From Dehalococcoidia bacterium (GTDB lineage Bacteria > Chloroflexota > Dehalococcoidia > GIF9 > AB-539-J10), in NCBI GenBank assembly GCA_004375885.1, contig SOJG01000079.1:1-11675 (forward strand): a DNA stretch of 11,675 nt. The letters are read 5' to 3'. Within the stretch, counting starts at the first letter, position 1, and the number at the start of each line of letters is the position of its first letter. Shown in pieces: positions 7,067 through 11,675 of this stretch. The notes beneath the pieces are model-generated. The model was not told where the DNA came from and searched no databases. It was given only the letters and a program-made list of their open reading frames with translations. A program made the translations under genes and the position numbers.

Positions 7067-7834
7067 ATGAATCCTGGGCGCCCATCAGCTCGAGTCAAAA
7101 GCAGCACGCCTAACCTCTCTGTTGATTGATGGCATCTTGGCTATAGATGCTGGCGGTATTACTTCGGCCCTCTCTCTACCTGAACAGAAGAAGATAGAAG
7201 CCGTTTTGCTTACGCATCACCACTTCGACCATACTCGGGATCTCGTTACTCTGGCTGCCAATGCCGGCTATTGCTGGCAGGGACAGTTAGTAGTCTACGC
7301 CCTGCGCCATACGCTTGATGTTGTTACTCAATGCCTCCTCGACGGCAAAATGTATATCAACTTCCTGGAGTATCCCACCGCAGATAAGCCGACTCTTGTA
7401 CTCGAGGCCATTGAGCCCCACAGCAGAAAAAGTATCGCCGGATATGATGTTCTAGCGGTGCCGGCCAAACACTCCGTACCTGCCGTGGGCTACCAGATCA
7501 CCTCTCCTGACGGCACGAGTCTCTTTTTCACTGGCGATACCACCGTGGGGATATCTGACCAGTGGCACCATATTTCGCCTCAGCTGCTTATCATCGAAGT
7601 TTCCGGCTCCAACAAGTATGGAGAGCAGCTCAAGAAATTCGGCCACCTTGATGCCTCGCTCCTAAAGGAGGAGCTGCTGCGATTTCGCAGGCTCAAAGGG
7701 CACCTACCGCGCGTCATCGTTGTCCATATCGGGAATCCCCTCGAGCCGGAGATCGGAGAAGAAGTAGCCCAGTAGCCAAGCAATTGGAAGCCGACACAAG
7801 CCTGGGCTATGAGGACATGACCATCACCCTGTAA
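7067..7834 (+). pseudogene. Metallo-beta-lactamase-fold hydrolase, frame broken near both ends
   Basis: The open core at 7071-7775 encodes an MBL-fold protein. It has THHHFDHTRD (HxHxDH motif), a second ligand in PAKHSVPAVGY, FFTGDTTVG with the metal-bridging Asp, and a final His in VVHIGNP. Such proteins bind two metals and hydrolyse esters, thioesters, phosphodiesters or similar bonds; the substrate is unknown. An ATG at 7067, 9 bases after padR, is out of frame with the core. From 7071 the core reads ILGAHQLESKAARLTSLLIDG, which looks like the true N-terminus of this family, as if two bases were lost just after the start. At 7773 a TAG ends the core, but the next frame continues AKQLEADTSLGYEDMTITL to TAA at 7832, as if one base was lost. 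Internal TTG starts (for example 7122) could give a shortened product. Two independent lesions suggest a pseudogene. Sequence error is possible. Confidence 0.75.
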
Positions 7835-7954
7835 TCGCATCCCCAGCCTCGCCTCCTATCTTCCCATACTGGCAAGTCCCGACCAGTGACCATGATTCCT
7901 GCCTCAAGGCTGCCGGCCTGCCCATCCCTCTCGCCATGGCGCCCGCCCTCTTCT

Positions 7955-9319
7955 TCACTCTACTTTCGGCAACTCAGCTAACGCCTTCTCTATCGCCTCC
8001 CGGGGATATTCGTAATCCTGGAGCCTGCCTGATAAGTATTCATCATAGGCCCCCAGGTCGAAGTGCCCGTGCCCGCTATGAGCAATCAGGATGGTTTTTG
8101 ATTCCCCTGACTCTTTACACTTGAGAGCCTCATCAATGGCTACCTTAAGGTTATGGCAGGGCTCCGGACCGCTGATGATACCCTCGGTGCGGGCAAACTG
8201 TATACCGGCCTCAAAGGCCTTGGTTTGAGGCACAGCCACAGCTTCAATAAAGCCCAGTTTGTGGAGGTGGCATATGATAGGTGCCATCCCATGGTAGCGC
8301 AGTCCTCCAGCATGAACTGGCGGCGGAATAAACCCATGTCCCAGGGTGTACATCTTGATTATGGGCCCCATGCCGCATGCGTCGCCATAGTCAAAGGCAT
8401 ATACTCCCTTGGTCACACTAGGACAGCTTTCCGGCTCCACACAAATAATGCGCATGTCCTTCTTTTTCCCGCTGATCTTGTCCCGAATCCAGGGCAGGAA
8501 TTGCCCGGCGAAGTTTGAGCCACCACCGATGCAGCCGACAATGATGTCGGGATAGGCATCTGCCATCACCATCTGTTTCCTGGTCTCCTCCCCAATGATT
8601 GTCTGGTGGAGCAGGACATGATTAACCACACTGCCCAGGGAGTAGTGGGTATCATCACGACCTACGGCCTCCTCGATTGCCTCACTAATAGCAAAACCTA
8701 AGCTACCGGGACAGTCGGGCCACTTGGCCAGCATCTCTCGCCCTACCTTAGTATCCGGGCTGGGGCTGGGGACGACCTTAGCTCCCCAGGTCTCTATGGC
8801 GATGCGCCGATATGGCTTCTGGTCATAGCTGATCCTGACCATATAGACCTTTACCTCTACACCAAAAAAGGCGCCGGCCAGGGCCAGGGCGCTACCCCAC
8901 TGCCCCGCACCGGTCTCAGTAGTTACACGTCTGACGCCTTCTGCCTTATTGTAGTAGGCCTGGGCAACAGCCGTGTTGGGCTTATGGCTGCCCGCCTGGT
9001 TTGTGCCCTCGTACTTATAGAAAATCTTGGCCGGGGTATCCAGCGCCTTCTCCAGCCGATATGCCCGGTGTAGCACTGTGGGGCGCCAGGTGCGGTAAAC
9101 CTCCTGCACCTCATCAGGAATCTCAATGAAGCGGTCAGTGGTGTTGATCTCTTGCTTAATACACTCAATAGGAAAAAGCACATTCATAAACTCCAGGGTT
9201 ACCGGCTCTTTCGTCACCGGGTTCAAGGTTGGCGGTAGCGGCTCGGGCAAGTCAGCCTGGATGTTATACCAATGGGTTGGCATCTCCCTTTGGTCGAGAA
9301 ACCACATTGCTCTTTTCAT
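7955..9319 (-). CDS. trpB: Tryptophan synthase beta chain, TrpB2 type
   Basis: The 454-residue protein is a PLP enzyme that joins indole and L-serine to make L-tryptophan. The PLP lysine is Lys113 in GSHKPNTA. TTETGAGQWG follows at 133-142, the phosphate-binding loop GGGSN at 265-269 and SGHGHFD at 415-421. Length above 440, the long N-terminal extension and the RPTVLHRAYRLEKAL region match TrpB2 (TIGR01415) rather than the roughly 400-residue TrpB1 that pairs with TrpA. TrpB2 enzymes often act without TrpA as indole-salvage enzymes. I chose ATG 9319 over in-frame codons further upstream because AAGGAGGGAGA directly precedes it. No trpA or other trp gene is in view. Expression is predicted to be controlled by the tRNA-Trp-sensing T-box at 9507-9792. 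Confidence 0.95.
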   Translation of the reverse strand: MKRAMWFLDQREMPTHWYNIQADLPEPLPPTLNPVTKEPVTLEFMNVLFPIECIKQEINTTDRFIEIPDEVQEVYRTWRPTVLHRAYRLEKALDTPAKIFYKYEGTNQAGSHKPNTAVAQAYYNKAEGVRRVTTETGAGQWGSALALAGAFFGVEVKVYMVRISYDQKPYRRIAIETWGAKVVPSPSPDTKVGREMLAKWPDCPGSLGFAISEAIEEAVGRDDTHYSLGSVVNHVLLHQTIIGEETRKQMVMADAYPDIIVGCIGGGSNFAGQFLPWIRDKISGKKKDMRIICVEPESCPSVTKGVYAFDYGDACGMGPIIKMYTLGHGFIPPPVHAGGLRYHGMAPIICHLHKLGFIEAVAVPQTKAFEAGIQFARTEGIISGPEPCHNLKVAIDEALKCKESGESKTILIAHSGHGHFDLGAYDEYLSGRLQDYEYPREAIEKALAELPKVE

Positions 9320-9360
9320 TCTCCCTCCTTTCGATTTCTTGTTCGGCCAGCGCATTGGAC

Positions 9361-9378
9361 TCAAGTATCCTGCATCAT
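9361..9378 (-). other. Five-codon upstream ORF (MMQDT) in the trpB leader
   Basis: A perfect AGGAGG site (9384-9389) stands 5 bases before ATG-ATG-CAG-GAT-ACT-TGA. The stop is 41 bases upstream of the trpB start and downstream of the T-box terminator. It has no Trp codon. Its ribosome-binding site is about as good as that of trpB. It may be a translated micro-ORF or the scar of a former start site. Confidence 0.35.
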
Positions 9379-9506
9379 TTTGACCTCCTATTGTATCAGC
9401 CGAGTCCCACAGTTCGGCCTGTCACGATCAACCGCAACCAGGTCGCCATACCTTTCCGCTCAGGAATCTCCCTCTAGCTTTGGTTGATACATCTCACCCG
9501 CAGAAT

Positions 9507-9539
9507 AAAAAGACCTCTCGCCCAAGGGGCGAGAGGTCT
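9507..9539 (-). terminator. T-box intrinsic terminator
   Basis: A perfect 13-bp stem has a 3-base loop. The arms are 9527-9539 and 9511-9523, and a run of five T follows on the minus strand. It is the terminator alternative of the trpB T-box. Its 5' arm shares bases with the antiterminator 3' arm (CGC-CCCTT). Confidence 0.95.
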
Positions 9540-9792
9540 GACCTTCGCGGTGCCACCCTTTTTCGGCCATTGCTGGCCATCTCTTTTCAGGTACCGCCCA
9601 ATCTGGCGATACCCTGGACTATGATGACGCTGTCCCTGCGGCAAAGCCTACTAGGTGTTAACTAACCTTTCGGTTTGCGGCTCCCAGGCCCATTCCAGCC
9701 TCGCGCAAATGTCGGCTCACACCTTACCCGATTCTCTGAATTCCGCCTTAAGCTGTACTATTCCTGTTCTCAGCCTTTTCCCATATTCAGTT
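9507..9792 (-). promoter_or_regulatory. T-box riboswitch, tRNA-Trp specific, upstream of trpB
   Basis: The conserved T-box GGGTGGCACCGCG is at 9546-9558. Antiterminator pairing is visible: AAGGG and GCG flank the 7-base bulge TGGCACC and pair with CGC and CCCTT further on, which is mutually exclusive with the terminator at 9507-9539. A small stem (GGCCA/TGGCC, GCAA loop) precedes it at 9565-9578. Stem I carries the AGAGA and GGTGTGAGCCGA signature. The specifier loop reads GGAA-TGG-GCC-TGGGAGCC, with the specifier UGG (Trp) at 9690-9692. The variable T-box base after UGG is C, which pairs with discriminator G73, the base found in bacterial tRNA-Trp. Uncharged tRNA-Trp should therefore stabilise the antiterminator and switch trpB on. 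The start of the leader is predicted from the promoter. Confidence 0.95.
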
Positions 9793-9798
9793 GTCTGA

Positions 9799-9827
9799 AA
9801 TATAGACCCTGTCCTTTAGTTTGTCAA
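9799..9827 (-). promoter_or_regulatory. Sigma70-type promoter of the T-box/trpB unit
   Basis: TTGACA (9822-9827) and TATATT (9799-9804) are separated by exactly 17 bases on the minus strand. The -35 box overlaps the last codon or stop of the upstream DUF885 gene (ends 9824). Transcription should begin near 9792, at the base of T-box stem I. Confidence 0.85.
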
Positions 9828-11470
9828 GACAGTGACAGTCGCTCTCGCATCAGGCGCGGGGGGAGCGAGCCGCAGGAGAGGACGGCATCGTGGACCTCCT
9901 TCAGCGACGCCTGAGGATGCCTCTTCTTGTATTCATCGATGAGCTTGACGATCTCCAGCTTCCCGATGAGATAGCTCATCGGCTGGGTCGGGCTCATGGT
10001 GTAGCGTCGCACCTCAGCCCGAGCATTGCTCCTCTCCAACCCGGCCCTCTCCACCAGGAAATCAATCCCCTCCTCCACAGTCATCTTTCCAGTATGGAGG
10101 GAGACATCCATGATAATTCGAGCCGCCCGCCAGAGCTGGTCGGCCAGCCTCCCCAAACGCGGCAAGGGCTTATCGATATAGCCGAGCTGTTCCATCAACT
10201 CTTCGCAATAGAAGGCCCAGCCCTCTATGAACAGAGTCGAGATGAACCCTCCCAGTTTCCGGGGTAACGAGCCGACACTGTTGGCATACACGAGCTGGAG
10301 ATGATGCCCCGGATAACCCTCGTGGAGGGCTGTCACGGGGAGTTTGGCGTAGTTCTGCCCCTTGAGCTTCTCCTCCTGCTCCTCTTTGGGGCTTTGGGGA
10401 TCAACGGGCGTCACCAGAAAGATCCCCTGCTGCACCTTTTCCAGCGGCCCCGGCATCATGTAGGCCGCGTAGGGGATGATCCCCCGCAGGAAAGGCGGGG
10501 TCGGTTCGATCTTCAGGGACTCCCCTGCAGGGATGGTCACGATGTCCCGGGCGGCTACGAACTGTCTTGTCCTGGCCATCTCCCGACGGTACACATCCAG
10601 CAGTTCATCAGCCTTCGGGTGATCGGCCTTGGCTCCCTCCAGGAGTTCCCTGGCGGTTTTCTGACGATCAATCTGCTGAGCCAGCTCGTCCATTGCCTTC
10701 TCAGTTTCCTCAAACAGCCTCCAGCCCATTTTCAACAGCTCCTCGGCGCTGTAGTCGAGCATGTGGTTCTCGCGGAGCAGTTCCTCAAACAGTTCCTTCC
10801 CAACCGCGAAGTCGCCCTGTGCTTTGGCCGCCACCTCTTCCCGGAGGAAGCGGGCATAGTCCTCCAGCGCCTGGGCCGCCCCCTGGCTGGCCGAATTCAG
10901 GTCGGTCGCCAGCTTCGGCGCCTGCTGAGCCAGGGCCGGGATGAGCATAGTGAACAGCGCCAGGCCCTGCTGAGAGCTCTCCAGCGCCACCTCGTTCCAT
11001 ACAGGAGGAACCTCCTGCGGCATTATGTTCTCCTTCCCTCGGGCCAGCACCTCAGGTATCGCCCGCAGCCTGCCCAGAACCTTCTCCAGCCGCTCTTCCA
11101 GCGGGGCAAACTCCTTAATCAGCAGCAGGAAGACTCCACCCATGCACTCATCGGAATATGTCCCGGGGTTACGGACGTGCTCCTTGAACTTCTCAAAGCT
11201 GCGCAGGGCCGACTTGGCGATCTGCACCATCAGGCGGTGGTCAATCCTGGCATCCACATCGAAGCTCGCCGTATCGAAGCTTTCAAACTCCTGAAGAGCG
11301 TCCTTGATTTCTCGCTGCTGTCGGTCCAGTGCAGCCTTGCTATAATCGGCCAGGCGGTCATCAAAGCGATGGTCCCCGAGCTGAGTAGCGGCCACCGGGA
11401 CCTCTTCCATGAATCTGTCGATGAACCTGGCCGCGTGACGGTAGAACTCTGCTTGATCGATTTTCTTCAT
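9824..11470 (-). CDS. DUF885 family protein, probable zinc metallopeptidase
   Basis: The 548-residue protein belongs to DUF885. It opens with a helical region (FIDRFMEEVPVAATQLGDHRFDDRL) characteristic of the family, in which short (D/E)RLxDYS-like motifs recur. It then carries the zinc-site-like motif HEGYPGHH at 383-390, with EGWAFYCEELM (Glu416) downstream and RRYTMSPTQPMSYLIGKLEI near the C-terminus. The arrangement is an HExxxxH-type gluzincin site with a distal Glu. DUF885 proteins are thought to be peptidases of uncertain substrate. No signal peptide or membrane segment is evident, so a cytoplasmic location is likely. The start is fixed by a strong AGGAGGGTAACA-ATG site. The gene looks richer in G and C than its neighbours. 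It precedes trpB on the same strand but has no evident functional link; trpB has its own promoter and attenuator. Confidence 0.9.
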   Translation of the reverse strand: MKKIDQAEFYRHAARFIDRFMEEVPVAATQLGDHRFDDRLADYSKAALDRQQREIKDALQEFESFDTASFDVDARIDHRLMVQIAKSALRSFEKFKEHVRNPGTYSDECMGGVFLLLIKEFAPLEERLEKVLGRLRAIPEVLARGKENIMPQEVPPVWNEVALESSQQGLALFTMLIPALAQQAPKLATDLNSASQGAAQALEDYARFLREEVAAKAQGDFAVGKELFEELLRENHMLDYSAEELLKMGWRLFEETEKAMDELAQQIDRQKTARELLEGAKADHPKADELLDVYRREMARTRQFVAARDIVTIPAGESLKIEPTPPFLRGIIPYAAYMMPGPLEKVQQGIFLVTPVDPQSPKEEQEEKLKGQNYAKLPVTALHEGYPGHHLQLVYANSVGSLPRKLGGFISTLFIEGWAFYCEELMEQLGYIDKPLPRLGRLADQLWRAARIIMDVSLHTGKMTVEEGIDFLVERAGLERSNARAEVRRYTMSPTQPMSYLIGKLEIVKLIDEYKKRHPQASLKEVHDAVLSCGSLPPRLMRERLSLS

Positions 11471-11624
11471 TGTTACCCTCCTAGACTGGAAGCTTTCGGT
11501 CTTGGCCGTTACCCGGCCCTCACCGTGATGCCCTTGCTCTCATGTACTGGATATGCACATCCTCCAGGTTATCCATGAGATTATTCGGGTGGGCTCTTGC
11601 TTGCCGGGCCCCCCAAGTAAAAAG

Positions 11625-11675
11625 TGGGCCATTGTGGACTCGAACCACAGACCCCGGCCTTATCAGGACCGTGCT
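11625..11675 (-). tRNA. tRNA-Ile (GAU anticodon), 3' part, cut by window edge
   Basis: The minus strand shows an anticodon arm CGGTC-CTGATAA-GGCCG with anticodon GAT at 11662-11664. A T arm TGTGG-TTCGAGT-CCACA follows, then the 3' acceptor strand ATGGCCC and discriminator A at 11625. This closely resembles bacterial tRNA-Ile(GAU), whose acceptor reads GGGCCAT/ATGGCCC. The CCA end is not encoded, and a T-run follows. The 5' half (D arm and acceptor 5' strand) lies beyond 11675. Confidence 0.9.

Noticed and set aside
9390..9398. Extended -10 motif TGATACAAT upstream of trpB
   Set aside because: There is no matching -35 box. A start there would fall at the Shine-Dalgarno of the micro-ORF. It is probably chance.
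11516..11572. 18-codon minus-strand ORF (MDNLEDVHIQYMRARASR) between the tRNA and DUF885
   Set aside because: It has no ribosome-binding site and no similarity I recognise. Chance is a sufficient explanation at this length.
10301..11578. Long 425-codon open frame on the plus strand opposite the DUF885 gene
   Set aside because: It is a GC-rich shadow. The minus-strand frame has clear zinc-peptidase motifs and a strong ribosome-binding site, whereas this one is Leu/Gln/Arg-rich low-complexity with no motif.
1..11675. CRISPR arrays, attachment sites flanking the tRNA-Ile, prophage or defence genes
   Set aside because: No spaced direct repeats were seen. Only 51 bases of the tRNA are in view, and no integrase is adjacent to it. 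All long genes are metabolic or regulatory.

Overview
The window is bacterial chromosomal DNA of moderately high GC. It carries housekeeping and accessory metabolic genes on both strands, with short or no gaps inside gene groups. The gene set suggests an anaerobic or facultative bacterium. It includes a MoeA-MobB fusion followed by MogA, an isolated HypA, a stand-alone TrpB of the second (TrpB2) type under a T-box, and a decayed integrase-type transposase of a kind common in Chloroflexota. Chloroflexota, perhaps Dehalococcoidia, is my best guess. It rests on gene style and remembered families, not on a search.

Layout. Positions 2-252 (+) hold a decayed transposase N-terminus. Positions 472-1732 (-) hold a cluster of small cysteine-rich proteins, read right to left. 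In that order they are a NifU C-terminal-domain protein, a four-cysteine zinc-ribbon-like gene broken by one in-frame TGA, an FmdB-type zinc ribbon and HypA. A strong sigma70-type promoter lies just upstream of the NifU gene. Positions 1883-2086 (-) look like the orphaned last two membrane segments of a P-type cation ATPase. Positions 2204-4537 (+) form a two-gene molybdenum cofactor operon (moeA-mobB fusion, then mogA) with its own promoter. It converges on a malic enzyme at 4599-6266 (-).

A 458-base gap follows. Next come a PadR regulator at 6725-7057 (+) and, 9 bases downstream, a metallo-beta-lactamase-fold gene whose reading frame is broken near both ends. Positions 7955-9319 (-) encode TrpB2. 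Its leader at 9507-9792 is a textbook T-box with a UGG specifier and an overlapping terminator, driven by a consensus promoter at 9799-9827. Upstream on the same strand is a DUF885 zinc-peptidase-like gene (9824-11470). The right edge cuts a tRNA-Ile(GAU) gene.

The genes fall into three working units. One is metal-centre or Fe-S and nickel maturation (NifU, zinc ribbons, HypA). One is molybdenum cofactor completion (MogA adenylation, MoeA metal insertion, MobB nucleotide-binding partner). One is tRNA-Trp-sensed expression of tryptophan synthase beta. Several short genes are broken while all the long genes are intact. This points to real gene decay in accessory parts rather than to general sequence error.
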